This document shows positions 54,473 through 62,995 of a DNA stretch of 64,000 nucleotides, piece after piece (position 1 is the first letter of the stretch; each line of letters begins with the position of its first letter). Position numbers and translations under genes: made by a program. Under the pieces are notes generated by a model. The model was not told where the DNA came from. It was given only the letters and a program-made list of their open reading frames with translations, and did no database searches. This DNA comes from Streptomyces curacoi (lineage in GTDB: Bacteria; Actinomycetota; Actinomycetes; Streptomycetales; Streptomycetaceae), in assembly GCF_001513975.1 (NCBI RefSeq), contig NZ_KQ947984.1, forward strand, positions 1,119,338-1,183,337, written 5' to 3'.

Positions 54473-57052
54473 CTACGGCTGATCGGCCGCCGCATCCGCC
54501 GCCTGCGCCTTCAGCGCCCGCTCCACGCCCGCCCGGGACTCGGAGATCAGGCGTCGCAGGGCCGCGTTCGGCTCCGCCGAGGACAGCCAGGCGTCCGTCT
54601 TGCGCAGGGTCTCCTCGGAGACCTGGATCGTCGGGTACAGGCCGATCGCGATCTGCTGGGCGATCTCGTGCGAGCGGGAGTCCCAGATGCCCTTGACGAC
54701 CTCGAAGAACCTGTCCGTGTAGGGCGCCAGAAGGTCGCGCTGGTCGGTCTGGACGAAGCCGCCGATGACCGCCTCCTGGACGGCGTTCGGGAGCTTGTCG
54801 GAGTCGATCACCGACGACCAGGCCTCGGCCTTGGCCTCGGGCGTCGGGCGGGCGGCGCGGGCCGTGGCGGCGTGGCGCTCGCCGGCCGCCGTCTTGTCCC
54901 GCTCGTACTCGCCGGCGATCTCCGCCTCGTCGAACCGGCCCACGGCCGCGAGCCGCTGCACGAACGCCCAGCGCAGCTCCGTGTCCACGACCAGGCCCTC
55001 GATCGTCTGCGTACCGTCCAGCAGGGCCTCCAGCAGGTCCAGCTGCTCGGGGGTGCGGGCCGTCGCCGCGAACGCCCGCGCCCACGCCAGCTGGTGGTCG
55101 CTGCCCGCCTCCGCGGCGCGCAGGTGGGCCAGCGTGGCGTCCGTCCAGCGGGCCAGCAGGGCCTCGCGGGCGGCCGGGTCGGCGTACAGCTCGATCGCCA
55201 GCTTCACCTGGCGCTGCAGCGACTGCACGACGCCGATGTCGGACTCCTTGCCGATGCCCGACAGGACGAGGGAGAGGTAGTCGCGGGTCGCGAGCTCCGC
55301 GTCCCGGGTCATGTCCCACGCCGACGCCCAGCACAGCGCGCGCGGAAGCGACCACTCGAAGTCGCCCAGGTGCTGCGTCACGAAGGCGAGGGACTGCTCG
55401 TCGAGGCGGACCTTGGCGTACGACAGGTCGTCGTCGTTGAGCAGGACCACGGCCGGGCGGCGCTTGCCCACCAGCTGCGGCACGGCGGTCAGTTCGCCGT
55501 CGACGTCCAGTTCGACGCGCTCGGCGCGCACCAGCTTGCCGGTCGTGTCGTCGAGGTCGTACAGACCGACCGCGATGCGGTGCGGGCGCAGCGTCGGCTC
55601 GCCCTTGGCGCCGGCCGGGAGCTCCGGGGCCTCCTGGCGGATCGCGAAGGACGTGACGACACCCTCGGCGTCCGTCTCGATCTCCGGGCGCAGGATGTTG
55701 ATGCCCGCCGTCTCCAGCCATGCCTTCGACCAGGTCTTCAGGTCGCGCCCGGAGGTCTCCTCCAGGGCGCCGAGCAGGTCGGACAGGCGCGTGTTGCCGT
55801 AGGCGTGCCGCTTGAAGTACGCCTGCACACCGCGGAAGAACTCGTCCATGCCGACGTACGCCACGAGCTGCTTCAGGACGGAGGCGCCCTTGGCGTACGT
55901 GATGCCGTCGAAGTTGACCAGGACGTCGTCCAGATCACGGATCTCGGCCATGATCGGGTGCGTGGACGGCAGCTGGTCCTGGCGGTACGCCCACGTCTTC
56001 ATGGAGTTGGCGAACGTGGTCCAGGAGTGCGGCCAGCGCGACCCCGGCGCATGGGCCTGGCAGGCGATGGAGGTGTACGTGGCGAACGACTCGTTCAGCC
56101 ACAGGTCGTTCCACCACTCCATGGTGACCAGGTCGCCGAACCACATGTGGGCCAGCTCGTGCAGGATGGTCTCCGCGCGGACCTCGTACGCCGCGTCCGT
56201 CACCTTCGAACGGAACACGTACTGGTCGCGGATGGTCACCGCGCCCGCGTTCTCCATCGCGCCCGCGTTGAACTCCGGCACGAACAGCTGGTCGTACTTC
56301 TGGAACGGGTACGCGTAGTCGAACTTCTCCTGGAACCAGTCGAAGCCCTGCCGGGTCACCTCGAAGATCGCGTCCGAGTCGAGGTACTCGGCCAGCGAGG
56401 GGCGGCAGTAGATGCCGAGCGGGACGGACTGGCCGTCCTTCTCGTAGACGCTGTGCACGGAGTGGTACGGGCCGACGATGAGCGCGGTGACGTACGTCGA
56501 GATGCGCGGCGTCGGCTCGAAGGACCAGACGTTGTCCTTGGGCTCCGGCGTGGGCGAGTTGGAGATGACCGTCCAGCCCTCCGGCGCCTTCACGGTGAAC
56601 TGGAAGGTCGCCTTCAGGTCGGGCTGCTCGAAGGACGCGAAGACGCGGCGGGCGTCCGGGACCTCGAACTGGGTGTAGAGGTAGGCCTGCTGGTCGACCG
56701 GGTCGACGAAGCGGTGCAGGCCCTCGCCGGTGTTGGTGTACGCGCAGTCGGCGACGACCCGCAGGATGTTGCGGCCCGCCAGCAGGCCCGGCAGGGCGAT
56801 CCGGGAGTCCTTGAAGACCTCGCCCGGGTCGAGCGAGTCGCCGTTGAGGGTCACCTCGTGGACGGTCGGTGCCACGAGGTCGATGAAGGAGTCGGCCCCG
56901 TTCTCCGCGACGTCGAAGCGCACCGTGGTCACGGACCGGTAGGTACCGCCCTCCTGCGCGCCGGAGAGGTCGAGATCGATCTCGTACGAGTCAACGGTGA
57001 GCAGCTTCGCCCGCTGCTGAGCCTCTTCGCGGGTCAGGTTTGTGCCAGGCAC
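54473..57052 (-). CDS. pepN: M1-family aminopeptidase N, second copy
   Basis: 859 residues from a GTG at 57050-57052 with GAGGAG nine bases upstream. The frame extends 140 codons further upstream, but this overlaps the next gene on the other strand. The GAMEN exopeptidase motif and HELAH (His298, Glu299, His302) with Glu321 as third ligand are present. A C-terminal helical domain ends in AADAAADQP. Aligns over its whole length with the copy at 40278-42866. The 3' end lies within the 257-bp duplication. Confidence 0.96.
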   Translation of the reverse strand: MPGTNLTREEAQQRAKLLTVDSYEIDLDLSGAQEGGTYRSVTTVRFDVAENGADSFIDLVAPTVHEVTLNGDSLDPGEVFKDSRIALPGLLAGRNILRVVADCAYTNTGEGLHRFVDPVDQQAYLYTQFEVPDARRVFASFEQPDLKATFQFTVKAPEGWTVISNSPTPEPKDNVWSFEPTPRISTYVTALIVGPYHSVHSVYEKDGQSVPLGIYCRPSLAEYLDSDAIFEVTRQGFDWFQEKFDYAYPFQKYDQLFVPEFNAGAMENAGAVTIRDQYVFRSKVTDAAYEVRAETILHELAHMWFGDLVTMEWWNDLWLNESFATYTSIACQAHAPGSRWPHSWTTFANSMKTWAYRQDQLPSTHPIMAEIRDLDDVLVNFDGITYAKGASVLKQLVAYVGMDEFFRGVQAYFKRHAYGNTRLSDLLGALEETSGRDLKTWSKAWLETAGINILRPEIETDAEGVVTSFAIRQEAPELPAGAKGEPTLRPHRIAVGLYDLDDTTGKLVRAERVELDVDGELTAVPQLVGKRRPAVVLLNDDDLSYAKVRLDEQSLAFVTQHLGDFEWSLPRALCWASAWDMTRDAELATRDYLSLVLSGIGKESDIGVVQSLQRQVKLAIELYADPAAREALLARWTDATLAHLRAAEAGSDHQLAWARAFAATARTPEQLDLLEALLDGTQTIEGLVVDTELRWAFVQRLAAVGRFDEAEIAGEYERDKTAAGERHAATARAARPTPEAKAEAWSSVIDSDKLPNAVQEAVIGGFVQTDQRDLLAPYTDRFFEVVKGIWDSRSHEIAQQIAIGLYPTIQVSEETLRKTDAWLSSAEPNAALRRLISESRAGVERALKAQAADAAADQP

Positions 57053-57164
57053 GCGGTCATCTCCTCGATATGTGTGGGTTGCGCCATCCTTCCATGGGTC
57101 CCGCGCGGAACGCGATGTCCGTTTACCGCCGGTGAGCGGGGCGGACGCGCGCGAGGCTGGGGAC

Positions 57165-57641
57165 ATGACGACCTCTCTCGTACGCCCCATCGATCCGAGG
57201 GCCCTGAAGGAGTTGCGCTCTGCTGACGACGCGGGGCGCCGAATGGTTCCCCTGACCGACGAGGAGGGCGGGCAACCGCTGCGCTGCTGCCTGCGCCACA
57301 GCGTGCCCGGTGAGCGGATCGCCCTCGTCTCGTATGCTCCCCTGCTCCGCTGGGCGGCCGAGTCCGGCGCCGATCCCGGGCCGTACGACGAGCAGGGGCC
57401 CGTCTTCATCCATGCGGAGGAGTGCGCGGGGCCCGGCGGGGACGCCCTGCCGTTCGGGACGTCGCAGCGCACGGTGCGCCGCTATTCGGCCGAGGGACGC
57501 ATCCTGGGCGGACGGCTCGTCCCGGAGGGCGGGGACCTGGAGGCGGCCTTCCGGGAGGCGTTCGACGACCCGGCCGTGGCCTTCGTCCATGTCCGTGCCG
57601 TCGAGTACGGCTGCTTCCTCTACGAGGTGCGCAGGCGCTGA
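57165..57641 (+). CDS. DUF1203-family protein
   Basis: 158 residues from ATG 57165 with GAGG upstream. The sequence (LRCCLRHSVPGERIALVSYAPL, GPVFIHAEEC, DPAVAFVHVRAVEYGCFLYEV) matches DUF1203 in general pattern. Cys-rich at LRCCLR. Function unknown. It lies about 110 bp from and divergent to pepN. Confidence 0.85.
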   Translation: MTTSLVRPIDPRALKELRSADDAGRRMVPLTDEEGGQPLRCCLRHSVPGERIALVSYAPLLRWAAESGADPGPYDEQGPVFIHAEECAGPGGDALPFGTSQRTVRRYSAEGRILGGRLVPEGGDLEAAFREAFDDPAVAFVHVRAVEYGCFLYEVRRR

Positions 57642-57646
57642 GCGAA

Positions 57647-57720
57647 TACGAGGGGCGCGGAACGGAGCGGGTACGAGGCGCGGGACGGAGCGGGTACGAG
57701 GGGCGCGGGGTCCGAGCGGG
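57647..57720. repeat. Three imperfect tandem 23-26 bp repeats
   Basis: Units at 57647-57671, 57672-57694 and 57695-57720, each beginning TACGAG and containing GCGCGG and GAGCGGG. They lie between the ends of the DUF1203 and LysR genes. No hairpin terminator seen there. Confidence 0.75.
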
Positions 57721-57733
57721 GACTCCTCGCGGC

Positions 57734-58675
57734 TCAGGCACCGGACGCGGGTGAGCCGCGGGAGCCGCACTCCTCGGACAGCCCGGCCGCGGTCTCCCGC
57801 AGAGCGCTCAGCACCCGCCCCACCGCCGCCCCGGCCTCCGCGCCCTTGCGCACCGCTGCCACCACATGCCGGACCGGCCGTCCCTGCGCGACTTCCCGCA
57901 TCACCACCCCGCCCCTGCCCACCGCGGCCATCCGCGGCACCAGCGCCACCCCCATCCCCGCCTCCACCATCGCCAGGATCGCCGTCCACCCGGCCGCCGA
58001 ATGCCCCTGCCGAGGGCTGAACCCGGCCGCCTCGCACGCCCCCCGCGTGATGTCCGACCACGGCCCGCTCCCGCCGAAGATCCAGTCCTCCCCGGCGAGA
58101 TCGGCCAGCCGCACCTGTCCGGCCGCCGCCAGCCGATGCCCCGGAGGCAACGCGACATCCAGCGGGTCGGCCAGCAACGGCACCCTCGTGAAGCGCGCGT
58201 CGCCCACCGTCGGCGCCTGCGCCGCGAGCGACAGCGCGAGGTCCACCTCCCCGCCGGCCAGCAGTTCGTACGCCTCCCCGGCCTCGGCCTCCCGGACCCG
58301 TACGACCACTCCGGGATGCGCCTCGCGCAGCACCCGCACGGCCGGTACGACCAGCGCGGGCACCGCCGTGGAGAAGGCCGCCACCCGCACCTCCCCCACC
58401 TCGCCGTGCACGTAGGCCGCCAACTCGGCGTCGGCCCGTTCCAGTTGCTCGAAGACGGCCTCGGCGTGCCGCAGCACCAGCCGCGCCGCGTCCGTCAGCC
58501 GCACCCGCCGCCCCTGCGCCTCCAGCAAGGGCACCCCGACCTGCCTGGCGAGGTTCGTCAGCTGCTGCGACACGGCCGACGGCGTCATCCGCAGCGCTTC
58601 GGCCGTCGCGGTCACGGTCCCGCGCTCCCGCAGCGTCCGCAGGATGTGCAGCTTGCGGATGTCCCACTCGACCAT
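57734..58675 (-). CDS. LysR-family transcriptional regulator
   Basis: 313 residues. The N-terminal winged helix is complete (LHILRTLRERGTVTATAEALRMTPSAVSQQLTNLARQVG). The effector-binding domain follows (VRVAAFSTAVPALVVPAVRVL). It is downstream of, and 15 bp from, the EamA exporter gene on the same strand, so the two are probably co-transcribed. LysR proteins usually regulate the divergent or adjacent gene, so control of this exporter is plausible. Confidence 0.94.
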   Translation of the reverse strand: MVEWDIRKLHILRTLRERGTVTATAEALRMTPSAVSQQLTNLARQVGVPLLEAQGRRVRLTDAARLVLRHAEAVFEQLERADAELAAYVHGEVGEVRVAAFSTAVPALVVPAVRVLREAHPGVVVRVREAEAGEAYELLAGGEVDLALSLAAQAPTVGDARFTRVPLLADPLDVALPPGHRLAAAGQVRLADLAGEDWIFGGSGPWSDITRGACEAAGFSPRQGHSAAGWTAILAMVEAGMGVALVPRMAAVGRGGVVMREVAQGRPVRHVVAAVRKGAEAGAAVGRVLSALRETAAGLSEECGSRGSPASGA

Positions 58676-58689
58676 GGCGGCAACCTACG

Positions 58690-59604
58690 TCACCGCCGCG
58701 CCGCCGCGCCCAGGGCGACCCCGCCCAGGATCAGCGCCATGCACCCCGCCTGCGCCCAGCCGGTGGCCTCACCGAGGACGGCCCAGGACAGCAGGGCCAC
58801 GCACACCGGCTGGAGGTGGTAGACGGCCCCGGCCCGGCTCGGGCCGACCAGCGCGATCGCCCGGTTCCAGGCGAAGAACGCGACGGCGGAGGAGGCGATG
58901 CCCACGTACAGGATCGGCAGGACCGTCCCGGCGGTCGGCTCGAAGCCGCCCTGCACCGCGAGGCTCACCCCGTGCGCGGGCAGCAGCAGCACCGTGCCCA
59001 GCAGGAAGGTGGTGAACAGGAAGGCAGTGCCGCCGAGTTCCGCCGGCTTGCGCCGCAACAGGCCGCTGTACGACGCGAAACAACAGGCCGCCGCCACCAT
59101 CCACAGATCCCCGGCCGCGAAACCCGCCCCGCCCGTGCCTCCCCCGATCAGCAGCACGACCCCCACCCCGGCCGTCAGCAGCCCCACCACGCGGCGCGCC
59201 CCCAGCCGTACCCCCGCAGCCCGCTCGAACCCGGCCATCAGGACCGGTGAAGCGGCCATGATCATGCCCATGTTGGCGGCGGACGTGGTCGTTCCCGCCT
59301 GGTTGACAAGGGTGTTGTAGGCGGTGACTCCGAGCAGTGCGGCGAGGAGCACGAAGCCGAGGTGACGGCGGATCAGCTCCCGCTGCCGCCAGGCCTGCCG
59401 GGCCCCGAATGGAGCCACCGCGACCAGCGCCACCACCCACCGCCAGAACGCCTGCTGCACCGGCGGCACGCTGTCGTGCAGCGCGCGGGAGGTGACGAAG
59501 CTGCCGGACCAGACGACCGTGGCGAGGGCGGCGAGCGCGACGCCGAGGGCGGCTGCCCCGGGGAGGGGGGTCGGGGTGGCTGTCCTGGGGAGGACGACGG
59601 TCAC
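58690..59604 (-). CDS. EamA/DMT-family transporter, first copy
   Basis: 304 residues, about ten membrane segments in two EamA halves (ATVVWSGSFVTSRALHD; AFFAWNRAIALVGPSRAGAVYHLQPV). These proteins typically export amino acids or metabolites; the substrate is unknown. It precedes the LysR gene in the same unit. The C-terminal end GVALGAAARR is at the LysR upstream edge. Confidence 0.92.
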   Translation of the reverse strand: MTVVLPRTATPTPLPGAAALGVALAALATVVWSGSFVTSRALHDSVPPVQQAFWRWVVALVAVAPFGARQAWRQRELIRRHLGFVLLAALLGVTAYNTLVNQAGTTTSAANMGMIMAASPVLMAGFERAAGVRLGARRVVGLLTAGVGVVLLIGGGTGGAGFAAGDLWMVAAACCFASYSGLLRRKPAELGGTAFLFTTFLLGTVLLLPAHGVSLAVQGGFEPTAGTVLPILYVGIASSAVAFFAWNRAIALVGPSRAGAVYHLQPVCVALLSWAVLGEATGWAQAGCMALILGGVALGAAARR

Positions 59605-59661
59605 GGAGATCCTTTCGCCGGCGGTGATCGGGCTCGATCTACCGTCGCAGCGCCAGATCCG

Positions 59662-60654
59662 TCACGTCCATCGAATCTTTTCGAGGCTTCTTTTCAGGAG
59701 AACTGAACGATCGCCGGGCCGCGGTCCGCGCACCCGCACCCACACTTGCACCCGCACCCGCACCCGCGCCCACTCCCGCGCCCGCGCCCCGCGCCCCGCG
59801 CCCGCACCGATCTGACCCAGGACCGTCGCCCCGAAGGCGAGAGCCATGCCCGCCAGCTGAAGCGGGGTCAGCGCCTGCCCCAGCGCCGCCCAGCCGACCA
59901 CCGCGGCGGTCAACGGGGACAGCGGGCCGAGGAAGGTGACCTGAGTGGCGGCGAGGCGGCCGATGCCGCGGAACCAGAGCCAGTACGCGACCGCCGTGTT
60001 CGCGAGGGCCAGATAGAGGTAGCCGACGGTCGCCCGGCCGTCGAGCGCGGGCGGGGCGCCCTCGACCAGGAGGGCGAGCGGGGCGATGAGCAGGCCGCCC
60101 GCGGTGAGCTGCCAGCCGGTGAGGGCGAGCGGGCCGACACCCTCGGGGCGGCCCCAGCGCTTGGTCAGTACGGTGCCGGCGGACATGGCCGCCGTGGAGG
60201 CCAGGGCCGCCAGCACGCCGACGAGATCGAGGGCGCCGGCCGCCTTCAGCACGACCAGGCTGACGCCGAACGCCGCCACGATCCCGGTGAGGACGGTGCG
60301 GGCCGTCGGCCGCTGCCCCAGCAGCAGCGCCGAGAGGCCCACGACGAACAGCGGGCCGACCGAGCCGACCACGGCCGCCATACCGCCGGGCAGCCGGTAG
60401 GCGGAGAGGAACAGGAGCGGGAAGAAGGCGCCGATGTTCAGCGCGCCGAGGACCAACGCCTTCCCCCACCAGACACCGCGTGGCAGCACGCGGGCGGCGG
60501 CGAGCAGCAGCAGACCGGCGGGGAGGGCGCGCATCAGGCCGGTGAACAGGGGGCGGTCGGGCGGCAGGAACTCGGTCGTGACGGCGTAGGTGGTGCCCCA
60601 GGAGATCGGGGCGAGCGCGGTGAGGAGCGTCAGGGTGGCGCGGTCGGCGGCCAT
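59662..60654 (-). CDS. EamA/DMT-family transporter, second copy, with low-complexity Arg/Val tail
   Basis: About 330 residues from the ATG at 60652-60654 (60663 also possible). Two EamA halves (ALAPISWGTTYAVTTEFLPP; NTAVAYWLWFRGIGRLAATQVTFLGPL). After the last membrane segment a tail of about 55 residues is coded largely by a (CCCGCA)n-type hexamer run and alternates Arg and Val; it has no counterpart in usual DMT proteins. Divergent from the MarR gene across a palindrome, the classic layout of a MarR-controlled exporter. Confidence 0.92.
   Translation of the reverse strand: MAADRATLTLLTALAPISWGTTYAVTTEFLPPDRPLFTGLMRALPAGLLLLAAARVLPRGVWWGKALVLGALNIGAFFPLLFLSAYRLPGGMAAVVGSVGPLFVVGLSALLLGQRPTARTVLTGIVAAFGVSLVVLKAAGALDLVGVLAALASTAAMSAGTVLTKRWGRPEGVGPLALTGWQLTAGGLLIAPLALLVEGAPPALDGRATVGYLYLALANTAVAYWLWFRGIGRLAATQVTFLGPLSPLTAAVVGWAALGQALTPLQLAGMALAFGATVLGQIGAGAGRGARAREWARVRVRVQVWVRVRGPRPGDRSVLLKRSLEKIRWT
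59722..59815. repeat. Degenerate hexanucleotide (CCCGCA/CCCGCG) run in the 3' end of the EamA gene
   Basis: About 90 bp composed of CCCGCA, CCCGCG and near variants. Gives the Arg-Val alternating tail on the coding strand. Confidence 0.8.
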
Positions 60655-60682
60655 GGGAGGCACCCTTCGAGTAGATCAGTGA

Positions 60683-60708
60683 AAAGTAGCTTAGCAGTAA
60701 GCTACTTT
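60683..60708. promoter_or_regulatory. Palindromic operator between the EamA and MarR genes
   Basis: AAAGTAGCTTA / TAAGCTACTTT, perfect 11-bp arms with a GCAG spacer. It sits 29 bp from the EamA start and 53 bp from the MarR start. Probable MarR-dimer binding site. Confidence 0.8.
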
Positions 60709-60760
60709 CCGGCAAGCCACTTTCTTGCGGCCGACCCTCCCGACGCCCGATACTCGGCGC

Positions 60761-61276
60761 ATGAACGCACGCTCGCCCCAGCGCAAGGACGCCGTCGACG
60801 CGATCATCGACCAGTGGGCGGCCGTGCGGCCCGACCTCGACACCGCCGCGATGGAGGTCTTCGGCCGGATCCACCGGCTGTCGCGCGCGATGAGCGACCG
60901 GGCGGAGAAGGCGTACGCGCCCTACGGCGTCTCACGCGGCGAGTTCGACGTCCTCGCCACCCTGCGCCGCGCCGGAGAGCCCTACGCGCTCTCGCCCCGC
61001 CAGCTCTCGGCGACGCTGATGCTCACCACCGGAGGCATGACCGGGCGCCTCGACAAACTGGAACGGGCCGGCCTGCTGCGCCGCTCCCCCGATCCGCACG
61101 ACCGCCGCGGCCTTCAGGTCACCCTCACCGAGAAGGGACTGAACCTCATCGACGAGGCGGTCGGCGCCGGCCTCGCCCTCCAGACGGAGGCCCTGTCCGT
61201 CCTGAACGACGAACAGGCCGGCCAACTGGCCGACCTGCTGCGGGAGTTGCTCTCGGGAGTGCCCGAATCCCGGTAG
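60761..61276 (+). CDS. MarR-family transcriptional regulator
   Basis: 171 residues from ATG 60761. Winged-helix core (GVSRGEFDVLATLRRAGEPYALSPRQLSATLMLTTGGMTGRLDKLERAGLLRR) with the DPHDRRGLQVTLTEKG wing. Long N-terminal helix. Probably represses the divergent EamA exporter and itself by binding 60683-60708, releasing on ligand; inferred from layout. Confidence 0.95.
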   Translation: MNARSPQRKDAVDAIIDQWAAVRPDLDTAAMEVFGRIHRLSRAMSDRAEKAYAPYGVSRGEFDVLATLRRAGEPYALSPRQLSATLMLTTGGMTGRLDKLERAGLLRRSPDPHDRRGLQVTLTEKGLNLIDEAVGAGLALQTEALSVLNDEQAGQLADLLRELLSGVPESR

Positions 61277-61337
61277 GCGCCGGACCCGATGAGGGCCGGA
61301 TCCCGGTAAAGGGCCGCGCGTCGGCACAGGCCTTCAC

Positions 61338-62867
61338 TCACCCCACGTGCGCGGCGACCGCCCGCTCGATCCCCGCCGCGTCCGCGGCGTCCGCCGCCCA
61401 GGCCACGTATCCGTCGGGCCGCACCAGCACGGTCGTACGGCGGTCGCTCGCCCAGCGTTCCACGGCGAGCCTGTCCTTGCGGGCCGCCTGGCTCTCGTAC
61501 GACGCCGCCTGACTCTCGTACGACCGAGAACCCCGCGGAGCGATCAGCACGAACCGCCCGCCGCGCAGAGCCTCATGCAGCCGGCCGCTCTCCAGCGCCA
61601 CATCGGGGACACGGGTGCCGACCAGGCGGTGGGAGCCGCGCGGGGCCGCGTACCGGTAGCCGATGCCCGAGATCTGGCCGAGGACCTTCACCTGGGCGGG
61701 CCGGGCCGCGTTGACGAATGCCGCGACGACGGCGCGTACGGCGCGCAGCCCCGGGCTCTGGGCCCGCGCCAGCCGCACCAGCCCGCCGCTGCTGCGCAGC
61801 ACGGCCTTGCCGACCGGGTGGCGCTCGGCCTGATAGGTGTCCAGAAGGCCGTCGGGCGCCCAGCCCTTGACGGCCGCGGCGAGCTTCCAGCCGAGGTTGG
61901 CCGCGTCCTGCAGGCCGGTGTTCATGCCCTGGCCGCCGGCCGGTGAGTGGACGTGCGCGGCGTCCCCGGCCAGGAAGACCCGCCCGACCCGGTACTCGGG
62001 CGCCTGCCGCTCGTCGCTGTGGAAGCGGGAGAGCCAGCGCGCGTCGTGCATGCCGCAGTCGCTGCCCAGGGCGCGGCGGGTGACCTCCCTGACCTCGTCG
62101 AGGTCGAGCGGGGTGTCGTCGGGGACCTCGTGGCGGCGGTTCCAGCCCATGACCCGGTACCAGCCGTCGCCGAAGGACACGATCCCCGCGAAGGCGTCGC
62201 CCGCGCCGTCGATGGTGAGCACACGGTCGGGCCGCTCGGTGAGCCGGACGTCCGCCAGGAACATGGACCTGATGACGGAGGCGCCGGGGAAGGGCAGGCC
62301 GACCGCCTGGCGTACGGCGCTGCGGTGGCCGTCCGCGCCGACGGCATAGGCCGCGCGATGCGTGCCGACCGTCCCGTCCGGGCCGCGCACGTCGAGGTCG
62401 ACCCCGCTGTCGTCCTGCCGCAGCCCCACGACCTCGCGCTCGAAGAGGAACTCGACGCCGAGCTCGCGCGCCCGCCGCTCCAGCAGCCGCTCGACCTCGT
62501 ACTGCGGAGTGACGAGCAGGAACGGGAAGCGGGACGGCAGCCTTCGCAGGTCGAGGGAGAGACGGCGGAAGAGACGCAGCTCGGTGATGGTGCTGCCGGT
62601 GGCGAGCAGGTCGTCGGCCAGGCCGCGGGCGTCCAGCTGTTCCAGGGTGCGGGCGTGGACGCCGAAGGCGCGGGAGAGGTTGCTGGTCTTGTGGCGGCGC
62701 TTCTCGACGAGGGTGACGGGGACGCCGGCGGCGGCGAGGTCACCGGCCAGGAGGAGACCGGTGGGGCCGGCGCCCACGACGATCACGGGGTCGGGGCCGC
62801 TGCCGTCGGTGCCGTCGCCGTTGCTCCTGTGGCTGTTGCTTTTGCTGTTGGTGCCGGTGCCGTTCAT
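61338..62867 (-). CDS. FAD-dependent aromatic-ring-type monooxygenase
   Basis: 509 residues from the ATG at 62865-62867 with AGGAGG upstream. A Ser/Asn/Gly-rich leader precedes the FAD-binding VIVVGAGPTGLLLAGDLAAAG. Further class A motifs are AYAVGADGHRSAVRQAVG and RVFLAGDAAHVHSPAGGQGMNTGLQDAANL. Related enzymes hydroxylate aromatic polyketides or rifamycin/tetracycline-like drugs. A 21-bp tandem duplication near the 3' end repeats SYESQAA. It is divergent from, and separated by the operator array from, the TetR gene, suggesting inducible detoxification; the inducer is unknown. Confidence 0.93.
   Translation of the reverse strand: MNGTGTNSKSNSHRSNGDGTDGSGPDPVIVVGAGPTGLLLAGDLAAAGVPVTLVEKRRHKTSNLSRAFGVHARTLEQLDARGLADDLLATGSTITELRLFRRLSLDLRRLPSRFPFLLVTPQYEVERLLERRARELGVEFLFEREVVGLRQDDSGVDLDVRGPDGTVGTHRAAYAVGADGHRSAVRQAVGLPFPGASVIRSMFLADVRLTERPDRVLTIDGAGDAFAGIVSFGDGWYRVMGWNRRHEVPDDTPLDLDEVREVTRRALGSDCGMHDARWLSRFHSDERQAPEYRVGRVFLAGDAAHVHSPAGGQGMNTGLQDAANLGWKLAAAVKGWAPDGLLDTYQAERHPVGKAVLRSSGGLVRLARAQSPGLRAVRAVVAAFVNAARPAQVKVLGQISGIGYRYAAPRGSHRLVGTRVPDVALESGRLHEALRGGRFVLIAPRGSRSYESQAASYESQAARKDRLAVERWASDRRTTVLVRPDGYVAWAADAADAAGIERAVAAHVG
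61483..61524. repeat. 21-bp tandem duplication in the monooxygenase gene
   Basis: GCCGCCTGGCTCTCGTACGAC at 61483-61503 and the same with one change at 61504-61524. In frame, giving a seven-residue repeat. Confidence 0.85.
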
Positions 62868-62882
62868 GGGGCCTCCTGGATG

Positions 62883-62994
62883 CCAACGCTCGTTGGCCAA
62901 CATCCGTTGGTCAACGCTTGTTGGCAACCGTACGAGCCCCGCGACCGGAGTGTCAACACTTGTTGGCCCACGCACGTTGGCCTACGGTTGTTGA
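62883..62994. promoter_or_regulatory. Array of six 14-bp palindromic operators between the monooxygenase and TetR genes
   Basis: Units of the type (C/T)CAAC-N4-GTTGG lie at 62883, 62897, 62911, 62953, 62967 and 62981, each 14 bp. Units 1-3 and 4-6 are contiguous; the 28 bp between them equal two units. The last unit ends one base before the TetR ATG at 62996, and unit 1 lies 15 bp upstream of the monooxygenase ATG. Likely the TetR target. Confidence 0.8.
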
Positions 62995-62995
62995 C

